Shown: positions 35,124 through 46,395 of the stretch, piece after piece | Layout: each line of letters opens with the position of its first letter | How positions within the stretch are numbered: position 1 is the stretch's first letter | Assembly: GCA_029204225.1 (NCBI GenBank) | Contig: MU831985.1 | Location: 29,090-93,089, forward strand | Direction of reading: 5' to 3' | DNA: 64,000 nucleotides | Source: Diphasiastrum complanatum | Lineage: Eukaryota; Streptophyta; Lycopodiopsida; Lycopodiales; Lycopodiaceae | Program-made: the position numbers and the translations under genes | Notes under the pieces: generated by a model | Seen by the model: the letters and a program-made list of their open reading frames with translations, nothing else | What the model was told of the DNA's origin: nothing | Databases searched by the model: none

Positions 35124-36288
35124 CTCATTGACATGACTTTGTACTTTGACTTTATTTCCAAAATAGATTAACAAGCTCTAAACTCGAGTTCAAATTGGAA
35201 ATGTGTGATAAATCATTATCAAAGTTACATAATTCAAATTGAATTGCCTATGTTCTACTACTATGAAAACTAAGCATGATAGAGCTTAAGATCATGATCT
35301 AAATCTAAGGACTGATCAGTAGAATATTTGTTCAAAAATAGTGTTTTGCTTTTTGAACCATAGAGAGCAAAAAAATAAAACTCTAAGGAGTTTCAAGTCT
35401 ACGGCTTGAAATCTTGTAGCTATGGCTACACTAAAAGACCACAATTTAACAGATTAGATAGACAGCTTGCTTTTGATGGCGATTTTGGCTTCTATTCATA
35501 GAAAAATACCTTAAATCCCATTGTCCTAGGATAATGGTTGGATCGTAGTTAATGTGTACTAATATGCATACATGATCACCATCAAAAAGTCGTCTTGAAG
35601 TGTGTGACAAAGACAGTGGTCTTTTTTTGTCAAAAAGTGCATCATACAGTTCTGGGTGAATGATGTTTGACATGAATGACTATCAAATAATTGTCAAATG
35701 TGTCGACTATCGAATAAAATTCGAATGAAGATTGTTGACTGTCAAATAAAATTCAAATTCGGATGAAGATTGATAAAATTTCAAATTCAAATGAAGATTG
35801 TCGAATAAAATTTGAATATGAATGAAGGTCAAACAATATTTAAATCGAGGAATGTTTCAAAGAAATTCTAACAAATTTTGGATTTATGTATTCAAATCTT
35901 GAGTAAAAATGCAAATTATCAAATGCTCAAATTTGACAAGCATAATGGTTGTGACATATAGGGTTGGGAGTGAACTTAAAATGTCACCTTAACTCGACTG
36001 CAAACACTTTAAAAAATTTAATATCTTCTTAAACTTTCAATGCTTATCACTTTGCAGAACCTCAATAAAAATCTATCTAAGTGTGATTTTTGTGAACAAT
36101 GTCAGCTACTTAAGTTGGTCCAATTTGGCAATTTGGAGGCCAAAGTGAAATTTCAACTTAGAGACTTTTTTTTAATGTCAATAAGGCCTACAAATAATTT
36201 ACTTACTATTTTTAGCAATTATATAAGTGGATAAGGTCAGATTTGGACCTATTACTATTGGCTAGTTGAGATACATTGAAACTAGTCA
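35124..36288. other. AT-rich stretch without recognised genes
   Basis: No domain-bearing frame was seen. From about 35690 to 35840 degenerate copies of a word like (gtc)gaataaaattcgaatgaagatt recur four or five times, an old tandem array. The rest is featureless. Confidence 0.5.
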
Positions 36289-37861
36289 TGTGAAACTACA
36301 TTTTGAAAACTACCAAATTTAGGGCAATAAGTGGCAATGTGGCCAAGTGACATTATCCCTGTTATAAATGGTTGTACTAGTGTGGAGAAACTAATGATTA
36401 TTTTCTCTTGGGTGTGGAGAACCTTTCTTCTTCTATTATATGTCTATCTGTAGCTTTTCTCTCTTGATATTGACTATTTATGTGTGTTGTTGTACTTGAT
36501 TTTACACATGTGAAGTATAGTGTGTACATACGATTTAGTTTTGATATGACTAGAACCTACTTGTATCTCAGGTTTCATAGTGATTTATGCAATATTTTTC
36601 ATCAGATGCATGTTAGATGCTAGATTTCTACATTGTTGATGAATCTAGATGTGCACCCAAATTTAGCCAAAGATCAACTAATCCATTAATGATATTTTGG
36701 ATCTGAATTTATCACATGGTATCAGAGCAGGTTTCAAGCTAAATTTGGTGGTTTTGCCAAATCTAGTGGAGTATTTGAGGGCGCCATAAATTCTATGAAG
36801 AGTTGGAGTGGTTTCTATTTCAAATTAAGCATTTTCAAGTGTAGAAAGTGGATCTTTGTGATCCTAAGCTCATTTTAGGTCAAATCACTTCAAGTAGGCC
36901 TATTTTTATTTCTATTTGTTGGATCTTGGATATAAAAAACTCTCATGGTAGTGGATGATGCATTCCTATAGAATTTATATCAAGTTTGCTTATTTTGCAT
37001 ATAGATTTCGATTTAGTGAATAATATCTGTTTTTGTGGATTCTCAAAGATTGAATAGGTATCAAGTTCATCAAATCTATACGCTAGTTTGACTAGGTGTG
37101 AGAGAGAAAGACATTTGTTTACTTCTAGATTGCAACATGGCTACAAGTGGAGACTTCATGGAGAGCAATGATAGGCTTACCTCAAGCAACTATTCAACTT
37201 GGAAGGTGAGAATGGAGTCTCTCGAGATGAATGAGTTCATGGATATTGTTGTAGGTATGAAGGAGAGACCTCAAGCACCTCAAGAACAATTGAGGTATGA
37301 TAGGAGGGAAAAGCAACCTCTTCATGTGATCAAGATGAATGTGAAAAATGAGATTCTCAAGGAAGAGTGTCCTTCATCAAGTGAAGCTTGGAAAACCTTG
37401 AAGAAGGTTTATGAATCCAAGTCTACATCTAGGGTCCTCCTAACCCTAAGGAGGCAAATCTTTCAAAGTTTTTAAAAGAAGGAGAAAAGTGCTCATGCTT
37501 CTTGAATGATGAATTAGCATATCTTGGTGAAAGCATTAAGGATGTAGAACTTGTGCAAGTTGTTCTTAATGTCTTCTTGGTTGATCATGCTGACCTTGTG
37601 CAAAGCTTTACCATTCAAAAGACATTTCCAAATATGGAGTACTTGCAAGAGTTGTTGGTGAATGAACAGTTTAGGCTACAAGCAAGAGAATGAGCTACTT
37701 CTACATCTCAAGTTGGAGAGGAGGAAGGTATGTTGTCAAGAGACAAGTTCAAGTTCAAGAACAAATGCAAGTGTTCTAAAGGACAAGATCAAGGTAAGTC
37801 ACCTTCCTTTGAGGGTAAAAAGGACAAGTCAAAGTTGAAGTATTTCTACTGTGGAATCAGC
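36289..37861 (+). mobile_element. Copia element H, 5' part (LTR, primer site, leader, gag)
   Basis: The LTR (36289-36716) starts TGTGAAACTAC and ends AATTTATCACA. It is followed at once by the primer-binding site TGGTATCAGAGC (36717-36728), a leader of about 400 bases and gag from 37137. The gag is broken off inside its zinc knuckle at 37861 by a fragment of the D family. The left LTR border is inferred from the TGTGA...TCACA ends only. Confidence 0.75.
37137..37861 (+). pseudogene. Copia gag (element H), broken
   Basis: The gag starts MATSGDFMESNDRLTSSNYS and continues TWKVRMESLEM, MNVKNEILKEE, SEAWKTLKKVYESKSTSRVL, then after a stop near 37475 DELAYLGESIKDVELVQVVL and QSFTIQKTFPNMEYLQELLV. 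Another stop follows at 37691-37693. The last readable words are the beginning of a knuckle (YFYCGI), which is cut at 37861. The layout and words are close to the gag of element A. Confidence 0.85.
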
Positions 37862-39050
37862 TAGAATTAAAGTAGAACTACTATGTTACTTACCTGTGGG
37901 TTCTATCAATGGATAAGGATCAATTGGCCTCGCCACGAGGCGAGTCGACGGGACACACGTCCCGTCAACGGCAACCTGGGCCATGCGTGGGTTGCCATAG
38001 TGAAGAACTATATGTACAGTGTATTTTGGTTTTGAGAAATACAGTTGCTACGTGAGCTTGGTGTGGAGAGTGCTTTCTATCTGTGTTACTATATAGAATG
38101 ATATATGTTCCTATTCGAAGCAAGTTCTACGTTGGTATCAGAGCCGTACAGGTAGTGTACACAGTACAGCGTTGCTGTTGAAGAGAGCTTTGGGAGAAGA
38201 GAAGTCTTCTAAGAGTTTGGGATCTACAGCAGGTTGAAGGCGGAAAGAAAGGCATTGGTGCACAGTTTCTAGCATACAAAAGCTTGCCAAGCTTGAAACT
38301 ATGAGAGGATTCGGAGATAGGACTTGTCGGCTGAATCTAAACAGTGGAGAAAGGGAATTCTGAAAATTTTGTAAAGAGGCTACTTAATATTTGCAGTTGG
38401 TGTGCTTTCAATCGGACACCATTTGACGAACGGTTAGAAGCATCAAACTTCCAATAGTAGGGCGACCTCAGAGAAAAAAGATTGGCATGTCAAAGAGTTG
38501 TAAACAGCCAACCAAGTTCAAATTTGCAAGAAAAACTCTGGCCTAGGGTTTGGAGGCACAAAACCAAAGTTTTCTCTCTATTCTGAATCGTTTTCGAAGT
38601 TGTAAAGCTACAGCTGTGGGTGCCTTGGTGCAAGGAAAATCTTTCCCAATGGTTGTGGACAATCGCGGGCAGTACAGTGCACTGGATCTGTGTGAGTTGG
38701 GTGGTTAAAACCATGGAAACCATAGCTAAAAGCTCGTGAAGGAGGAGAGAGGTTGTGGACAGGTCGCGCGAGGTCAAGGAGAATGGGCACTCAATGTATT
38801 TGAGTGAGTTGTGGCTCCAGGGACTTAGTTTAGCACTCAAACTCCTTCTAGATTGTCAGATCTAGATCCATGATAATCAATGGCTAAGATAAGCTTCTTG
38901 TGGTGAAGTGTGGGTTGTTGGATTGTCGTTAGCCATTGGGCTGAGGTGAAAGGGACATTGAAAGGGAGTAAAGGGAGTTGAAGTGCAAATCGGCCTTCAA
39001 CTTCATTGAAAAATTTCACTTTGAAATTGGAGTTGGGTCCCGAAGTGTTA
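37862..39050 (+). mobile_element. Element D family fragment: LTR plus leader
   Basis: The LTR (37862-38129) starts TAGAATTAAAG, ends AAGTTCTA and is followed by a primer-binding site (TTGGTATCAGAGCC, 38132-38145). Leader sequence homologous to 33950-34830 follows to about 39050 and then stops before any gag. Insertion occurred inside the zinc knuckle of element H gag. Confidence 0.8.
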
Positions 39051-40590
39051 AAATTGAAAAACAATCCATATTGATTTCTTGGCTTGCTACAAATGTTGTA
39101 CCATGCAAGTATGTAGCTCATAAATGCAAAATGCCAAGTTTGGCCTACATAGAACTCAAGCTACATGGTTATGTAATATCTAGATTGAAGAATACAACTT
39201 GCATATAGTTTGTAGACATAGAATTAGCAAAGTCATGCTTGTAGAAACTCGTGGCAATTCACATGCATTAATTGTAAGTGATCCATAGTGACATGCAAGG
39301 CATGCACAAAGTGTAATGGACACATGCATGATGATTTGTACTTTGTTAGTTAGAACTAGCACACTTGTAAAAAGTTGGTAGCATTTCATGCATGGCAAGT
39401 GACAAATGTCACATAGACTCTAGATGTCACTTTAGAAGTCATTTTGTAATGAATGGATGTGGTTCTACCTCGAGCTACCTCAAACTCCATAAATATGTGT
39501 AGCTCTCCTCACAATCAATGATGAAGAACCAAAGTTTTGTAGTTGTCTCATGTCATTTTCGATCCAAATTATTTTGCTTGTTATCTCTCTATTTTTCTCT
39601 CTCTAACTCGTGTTGAAGCTAATGCTTATACACTAATATCTTGTACTTCTTGCTCATTATTGATTCATTGCTATCATATTCAGTTGCTGCATTCTAAATT
39701 GTGGTTAAGCCATTTCTTCTGAACTAGATCTTGTTAATCAATCTAGAATCAGGTTACTGTGCTAATCACAAAGCTTAATTAGATCCATCATACTTGTGGA
39801 CATTCCCCACACGTGTGGAATCTAAAAATTTTGTCATAGTATTAGAGCCAAATTAAGCTTTGCATGCTAACATCTCTGATTGTACACGAAATTGAGAACT
39901 AAATCAAGCAAAAAAAAGCAGTTTTGCACTTTTTCTCACCTTTCTCTGAAGTGTATTTGGATCAAATCGGATTGGAACTGAATTTTCAGACCTAAAATGT
40001 GGTAGTACGGAATTCTGGAATTCCGCATGTGTGAAAATCAGAGATTTTCAGTCCCTTTGTTCTCCTTGCTTATAGATCCAAAGATAGCAGTCTTATAGCT
40101 TGATGGAAAGCTTATGATCTGTACTTTCCAAATCAATTTGATGTGTCTAGCAAGAGTTTTAAGCTCTTAAAGAGGATAGAGATAGGTCCAAAATCCGAGT
40201 GACAGCACTTTGATTTGATTCAATCTTGCTTTGTTCTGAATCCATTGTTTTGAGCATCCTACACAAGAAACTGAAGTCATGACTGAGTTTGAAGTAATAA
40301 ACACATTTTGAGCCTTCTGAGAGTCAATTGGGTTTTCTTTTGAATCATTTCACACGTGTCAAAAGTAAGATTCAAACTAGCCAAAGTGTCTCAATCCACT
40401 TTGTGTGTCTGATCTAGATAACTTGTCTTGTGGAATATTTGATATTCATCTCAAATACAGTTGCAAGTGTTTCACATAGGAAGGTAGTACATCCTTGAAA
40501 TTACCTATAGTGAAAGAGAGCAGCAACTTTAAGTCTGATTGGAACAAGCTCAAACATATCTCAGTCCAATAACAAAGAAGTCTTCATTAA
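39051..40590. other. Probable degenerate Copia LTR and leader
   Basis: A primer-binding-like word TAGTATTAGAGCCAA lies at about 39837, after a sequence ending ttttgtca, and a gag start of the usual type follows at 40591. The region from about 39400 to 39836 may thus be an LTR and 39850-40590 a leader. The primer site has two changes from consensus, and the left LTR border is unknown. A palindrome CACACGTGTG lies at 39808-39817. Confidence 0.45.
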
Positions 40591-40626
40591 AATGGCATCT
40601 CAGGGAGGATATCTTCTAGAAGCCAG
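40591..40626 (+). pseudogene. First codons of a Copia gag, cut off
   Basis: The words MASQGGYLLEAS match the N-termini of the gags of elements A, B and C. The similarity stops at about 40626, where an unrelated GC-richer block starts. Identification rests on 12 residues plus the upstream leader context. Confidence 0.6.
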
Positions 40627-41296
40627 TTGTAGCGCAGGCATCCCAAAGGGAGCCGGGAACCACGACTTAGCTTCCCAGCCTTCAACTCTTGCCATCCAAA
40701 CCCACTTGACATACAAGCAGCCAACTTGCCAACAACGATCAGACTTAACCAACTTGAAGTTCCGAAAACCAACATTGAGATCCAACCTGGCGCCATGCCA
40801 GATCGGGGGTCCCGATGTGGGTGACTTCCCTCCAAGCAAGCCGCCTGACATACATCAAACTTAACCAACTCAAAGCTTCGTTACAAACGAGTAACATCCA
40901 TTCCAAGCAAGCGGTCTGACTTACATCAGACTTAACCAACTGAAAGCTTCGTCACGAGCGCTGGAAGCCAACCTGGTGCCACGCCAGACTGGACAGCCAT
41001 AAACAGGTAACTTCCACCCAAGCAAGCCATCCAACTCAGCCGACGGGTTAGAGCATGTTCCCCAAGAGCTTAACCCATTCACGTTCATGCAAGGAACACT
41101 CATAACCACAAGCCGCGACAGATATGGAGACAACCAGTTCTTGTGTAAAAATTACAGCAAATAAGGATCCTAAAACACTTGAAATGATGAGGGAAACAAT
41201 AGATTATGATTTCATAAGATTAGCACAAGTTGAACCATCAAAATCCATCAAAAATCTATGCTTGAACCAAATGGCCCAAATCCTTGAAGAAGGCTT
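40627..41296. repeat. GC-richer block with internal imperfect repeats
   Basis: The word pair (a)tcagacttaaccaact ... gttccg/gcttcg, followed by ccaacctggcgccatgccaga or ccaacctggtgccacgccaga, recurs at about 40738, 40854 (partial) and 40924. The outer copies are about 186 bases apart. Overlapping frames on both strands show no domain. The block interrupts a gag frame and may be part of a tandem-repeat-bearing mobile element of unknown type. Confidence 0.5.
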
Positions 41297-41470
41297 CACA
41301 CGTGTGAAAGTACGGCCTCCCACAGTCTGAGTACTGTACACCAGACCTACATTCAATCCTATAATCATTAGTAATCACAAGTACTCAAACAATTATGAAC
41401 ATAGAGAGCAATTGCACCATTATGAGAGAAAAAACATGAAATTGCTTGATTGATTTTGGTGAGATATCAT

Positions 41471-42117
41471 TGTGAAAAATACAGATCCTAAGTGGATCTA
41501 AACTCCAAGATCATTGGCTTGAATGCTTGCACTCCAAACTACATAAGCTAGGAATTGGCAACACATTCTATGCTACCTAGAATGCAAAGAACTTGATCAA
41601 AAAGCATTTATCACAAATGGAAACTTCCATAAACATCAAGTGCGGCCCAAAATAGCATTATACAGTCCATAATACATCAGCCTATCACTTTTGGAAAGCA
41701 CCTAAGATCATACACACAAAGCTTGAACTCAATCACTACACAATGCCAACAATGGAAGGAGAACCCAATAGAAAAATCTCTCATTAAGCAAATGAATACA
41801 ATGGATCTGCTCCAACCTATTTCTCCACGGCCTACCTTATATATATAGCTGAGAGAGATGACTCTCTCTCCTCTCTCTAGACCCTCCTTACCTAAAATAT
41901 GCCCTATATAGGTAAAATTGGCATATATGTCCAAAATACATGAAAATGGACTCATTTCGAAGGTCTTGAAGTTTGACACTTCTTCATACTGAAAAAATAC
42001 ACTTACTAAAAATATCTAGACCTGTTTCACACGTGTGAAAAGTCAGATCCTAAACTATGTGCCATTTTTAGCAATTTTGGCCTAAAACTAGACAAGGAAA
42101 TGTTGACAATTTTCACA
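41471..42117 (-). mobile_element. 3' LTR of element A
   Basis: It carries the same 647-bp sequence as 46396-47042, next to the polypurine tract. It contains a perfect 16-bp palindrome TTTCACACGTGTGAAA (42027-42042), which in the 5' LTR has one change (46949-46964). CT-rich runs near 41860 precede a likely promoter segment with TATATATA (read on either strand). Confidence 0.93.
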
Positions 42118-42130
42118 CTCCCTCTTCAAC

Positions 42131-45100
42131 TTAACTTGCTAGTTTTACAACACTACTTTGTTCCAACTTAAGAATGATCTCCATCATCAGAATAGATCTC
42201 TTCTCAAGGATCCTAATATGTACAAAATAGGACACAACATAATTGATATAGATAATAGTGTCCATATAGGATGCTTCACTATTTCTTACATCAATTTTAC
42301 ATAGAATCATAAAAATGGTACATGTAAAAGAACATAGAATCTCAATTAATGAATTCCTCCATGTATCCATCTCTGGTTTCTCTGTAAAATAGCAGCAAAC
42401 AAGTTGTAAATGAAAGTGATCAACAAGTGTTTGCATGCCTCCTCCACATTTCACTATACATATAGTGAATGCAACATGTATCTCCATGAATGAACTTCCA
42501 TCACCACCTTGCCTTTGTAGATCTTCAATCCATGAAAGCCTTTGAGTGAATGAATGCCAAAAAGATGTGTTCCCTACTCCATTTGAATGACCAAAACCTG
42601 AACTTGAAATACTTGAAGTACCTCCACAAGATTTGCACACAACGCTTGATCCTACAATGTCAACAAGTTGCCAATTTGCCAACACTAGAATACTAGATCT
42701 TGAACTTTGTTCAAAAGAAAACATATTGACCACTTCAATACCTTTCAAGATCTGAATGAATTCATGTACTTGATCATACAAACCAGCAATGATAACTATT
42801 CCATCTCCAAGATCCAAAGGATGCAAAACTATGGAACTAGTTTTATTGAAATTTGACAATTTCAACACATTGACATAACAATGTTCATACATGAGATTAG
42901 GCAAGTGAGGTAGAGTAAGAAGACACTTCCTTGCAGCTCCAAAGACCTTACTTGAACCTTCAAGAACCTGTAAAAACAGATCCAAAATGCCTTGACCATT
43001 TGTCTCTTCTTTGATGCTTTTCACTAGCTTCGAATTGCCACTTGTCTCTTGGTGTTGATGAAGCAATCCAAGATCAACCTCTTGATCTTCCAATAAGACA
43101 TCAAAGATCTTGCATATGTGAACATCTTCAGATCTGAAACTCTGAAGATACTCCCTCTCAAACACATGATTAAGATCCCACAAGATCTCATCAATGCTCA
43201 AATTTGACCCTTCACTATAGTTAGTGAAAACAATGCCACCATCATAAACCAAAAGATAGATTCCAACATTTCCATTTAACATGAAGTAGAGTAGGTGAAG
43301 ATGAGTATCAAACCTAATCAAAACAGCCCTCTTGAGTTCATAACAAACCTCAATAAGCTCACCAATGATATCTCCCTTGCCTTGAAGAAGTTGCCACTTG
43401 AGTTGCTCCATGTAGTCTTCTTCAACCAACCTTTTGCCATCTTGACCATGAATGAACAATCCACCACAATCATAGAATGCTTTGAGTTGATGAAGAGATG
43501 TTAGATCCATGCTTTGGATCTTCCCAAGAACCACTCTTCCATTGCCCTTTCCTTCACAAGACTCCCTCTTAATGCTAGCACCACAAAAGTTAGAAACCTC
43601 CCTCTTGATAGTTGCACCATAAGAAGTAGAAGACTCTTGAATATTAGAAGCCAAGAAAAGAATCCTTAGTACCTTCAACATAAGAGTGATTGAAGTACTC
43701 TCTCTTTTCAAACATGAACTTCTACTCAATGATTTAGGTAATGAGTCATATGATAATGATTCTTCCTCACTATCGTTCATAAAAACATCATTCAAAGTAC
43801 ATCCTACTTTGAACACTTCACATACTTCTCTTCCTTTTGACTTGTGATCTCCCTCACCAAGTCTCATAATAGAAACCTTTGATCTACTCTTTTTATGAAG
43901 AAATGTGACACCACTTGTTGCACAAATGACTTTATCACAAAAAGATGTAAAAGAACCATTTCCTTCAAGCATGCTCAAAGCACCATCATCTTTTCCCACA
44001 TGATTACATACATCAATATGAAAAGAATTAGAAGAACAACCATCTTCTTGCAAAGAATGACACTTAGCATCTCCATCTTTTTCCATATGAACAAACAAGT
44101 CATTAGCAACAATCACTTCCAAAGAAGAATCTTCATCAACTCCATTGATGAAGTTAGCTCCTTCCTTACCTTTTCCATTTTTGCACTTGCCATCTAGCAC
44201 CATTGAAGAACCACCAAGCCTTGGAAGTCCATGAGTAGAAGAGTACAAACATGATGCTAATTTAGCTCCACATGACTCCATATGACTAGTAGGTAACACT
44301 AGTGCATCTTCAAGATCCAATGGATCCAAAAAATTGACCATAGATTCACCAAAGCTTGCCAAGTTAGCACAACAATTATCATCTCCAAGAAGTACATTAG
44401 ATCTCAACCTAGATCTAGCATTTTGTTTCTTATGGCATTCATTTGCAAAATGTCCTTTTATCCCACAATAAAAGCACTTGAACTTTGACTTATTGTTCTT
44501 AGTAGAAGAGGAAGAGGAAGAGTGATCATCATGATCAAAGTTACCACCTTTGGACCATTTCCCTTTGCCTTTACCTTTGCCCTTGAATTTGCCTTTTGTG
44601 AAGAAAGCCTCTTCACCTCCACCTTGCAAGGATGCACCATCAAGCTTTGATTGCAACCTATGTTCTTCAGCCAATAAGATTTCTTGCAAGTCAACCACAC
44701 TTGGCAAGACTCTTTGAATGGCAAAACTTTGCACAAGGTTAGCATGTTCATTTAGCAAACCATTCAACATAACTTGGACTATTTCACCATCTTTTATGTT
44801 CTCATCAATGCATGCTAAATCATCACTTAGGGACTTAACTCTCAAGATAAATGCATGAGCACTTTCACCCTCTCTTTGCCTACTAGAAAATATTTGTCTC
44901 CTTAGGGTCAATACCCTAGATGTGGACTTTGATTCAAAGAGCTTCTTTAAGGCATTCCATGCCTCACTTGCACTTTGACACTTTCCAACTTCCTTGAGAA
45001 GTTCATTTGTAACATTCATTTTAATGATATGAAGAGCCCTTTTGGCCTTCTTATCAAACCTTTGTTGCTCTTGAAGTGTGAGAGGTCTCTCTTCAATTTC

Positions 45101-45223
45101 TGCAACTATGTCCATGAGTTCATTCAACTCAAGTAAGGACTCCATCCTCACTTTCCAAGTAGAGTAGTTTGATGAACTCAACCTTTCACTAGACTCTAGC
45201 ATGATCCCACCATTGGAAGCCAT
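42131..45223 (-). CDS. Gag-accessory polyprotein of element A (1030 residues)
   Basis: Residues 1 to about 200 are a Copia gag (MASNGGIMLESSERLSSSNY, TWKVRMESLLELNELMDIVA, SEAWNALKKLFESKSTSRVL, LRRQIFSSRQREGESAHAFI). A basic linker and a CCHC knuckle (CFYCGIKGHFANEC, about 251-264) follow. Residues 270-1030 are an accessory region I do not recognise. It begins ARSRLRSNVLLGDDNCCANL, also found after the protease of the 17.5-kb copy, so a protease appears to have been deleted in A. Later parts have strand-rich hydrophobic blocks such as LLYFMLNGNVGIYLLVYDGG and SIVLHPLDLGDGIVIIAGLY that resemble each other and a fragment at 59.3-60.1 kb. The frame is fully open and ends a few bases before the polypurine tract. 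The start is the only ATG giving the family N-terminus. Confidence 0.9.
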   Translation of the reverse strand: MASNGGIMLESSERLSSSNYSTWKVRMESLLELNELMDIVAEIEERPLTLQEQQRFDKKAKRALHIIKMNVTNELLKEVGKCQSASEAWNALKKLFESKSTSRVLTLRRQIFSSRQREGESAHAFILRVKSLSDDLACIDENIKDGEIVQVMLNGLLNEHANLVQSFAIQRVLPSVVDLQEILLAEEHRLQSKLDGASLQGGGEEAFFTKGKFKGKGKGKGKWSKGGNFDHDDHSSSSSSTKNNKSKFKCFYCGIKGHFANECHKKQNARSRLRSNVLLGDDNCCANLASFGESMVNFLDPLDLEDALVLPTSHMESCGAKLASCLYSSTHGLPRLGGSSMVLDGKCKNGKGKEGANFINGVDEDSSLEVIVANDLFVHMEKDGDAKCHSLQEDGCSSNSFHIDVCNHVGKDDGALSMLEGNGSFTSFCDKVICATSGVTFLHKKSRSKVSIMRLGEGDHKSKGREVCEVFKVGCTLNDVFMNDSEEESLSYDSLPKSLSRSSCLKRESTSITLMLKVLRILFLASNIQESSTSYGATIKREVSNFCGASIKRESCEGKGNGRVVLGKIQSMDLTSLHQLKAFYDCGGLFIHGQDGKRLVEEDYMEQLKWQLLQGKGDIIGELIEVCYELKRAVLIRFDTHLHLLYFMLNGNVGIYLLVYDGGIVFTNYSEGSNLSIDEILWDLNHVFEREYLQSFRSEDVHICKIFDVLLEDQEVDLGLLHQHQETSGNSKLVKSIKEETNGQGILDLFLQVLEGSSKVFGAARKCLLTLPHLPNLMYEHCYVNVLKLSNFNKTSSIVLHPLDLGDGIVIIAGLYDQVHEFIQILKGIEVVNMFSFEQSSRSSILVLANWQLVDIVGSSVVCKSCGGTSSISSSGFGHSNGVGNTSFWHSFTQRLSWIEDLQRQGGDGSSFMEIHVAFTICIVKCGGGMQTLVDHFHLQLVCCYFTEKPEMDTWRNSLIEILCSFTCTIFMILCKIDVRNSEASYMDTIIYINYVVSYFVHIRILEKRSILMMEIILKLEQSSVVKLAS

Positions 45224-46383
45224 GATTCTAATGTTTCTTCAACTTTTAGGTTTTGTCCTAAAGCACTTAGCACTCACTTTTCTCTCAACAAATGATAGAT
45301 AAAGAGATCTATGAAGATTTAGGACCCTAAAACACTTCTATCTTGAACCTAGATGGTTTCCAAGCATAGAAAGGAAGATTGAAACACATGCAACACTTTG
45401 CACACACTAAGAATGGATTACAAAATCAAACCAACCTGAACACACTCTTGCTTAAGCTCTCAAACTTTCCAGCAAGTGACCAAATCAAGTTATGGTGTGA
45501 AGAGTTACTTGCATTCTTAGAAAATACCCAAAACTAGGATGCCAAGATTACCTAGTAATGAACAAACTTGATCAACATATGATCAACACACTAAGATATT
45601 GATTCAACCTGTAAAACCACATGTAAACCACACTTCTAAAAGTTTATAAACTCCAGCAAGTGATAAATACAAGATTTAGAGGTGAATGAATGAGCACACT
45701 TAGTGAATCACAAGACTAGCTTCACTATCTTGTCAAATCTTGGTGTTTAGATGTAGATCTAAGATCACTTCACATGAGAATGTTCCTCAACCTGTTAAGA
45801 ACCTGAAAACACACTTGCATAATGGTTAACACCTTCCAGCAAATGCTCCAATCAAATTACATAAGGAGAGTTACCTACATGCTCAACAAAGTACACCAAA
45901 AATTATGCCAAAATTGATGACAATCTTTACAATATGCTCTTCACAATGGAGCTTACAATATGTTCACCCAAAAAAGAGGATCTTTCATCCAAATGGGAGC
46001 TTTGCTCAGCCTTTAGGAGAATTACAACTCACTCAAAAGAGCATTTGTCATCCACTTAAGGAGAAGTTTCATCCACTTAAGGAGAGTGTTCATCCAAGAA
46101 TGGAGATTGTCAACAATAGGATTGAAAAGAACATTGTTAGTATTGAATATGCACAAGCCTCACAATCACAAATGATTAGGTGTTATGATCTGATCCAAAA
46201 TAGTTTCTTTTCAGCCTCTGATCTTCAATAGACCTGAAATATGCTTTTGATCCACAAGTTCAACTCACAAAACAAAGGTTAGTAAGATTTGATCAACAAA
46301 GCAATGCAAAATCATGCTAGAACTTGATCAAACATCCAAATATCACCAAAAATGGAATACTTACTGTAAATAGAATCCAACCA
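45224..46383 (-). other. Leader of element A
   Basis: The 1.16-kb leader between primer site and gag start has no long sense frame. Short repeated phrases are visible, for instance three copies of a word like cctgtaaaaccacatgtaaacc/cctgttaagaacctgaaaac and several caagt-rich stretches. The + strand frame at 45905-46231 is antisense and repeat-like and is not called. Confidence 0.6.
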
Positions 46384-46395
46384 GCTCTGATACCA

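Noticed and set aside
40587-41133. Several 60-90-codon frames on both strands
   Set aside because: They fall in a repeat block, overlap each other in all frames and show no domain.
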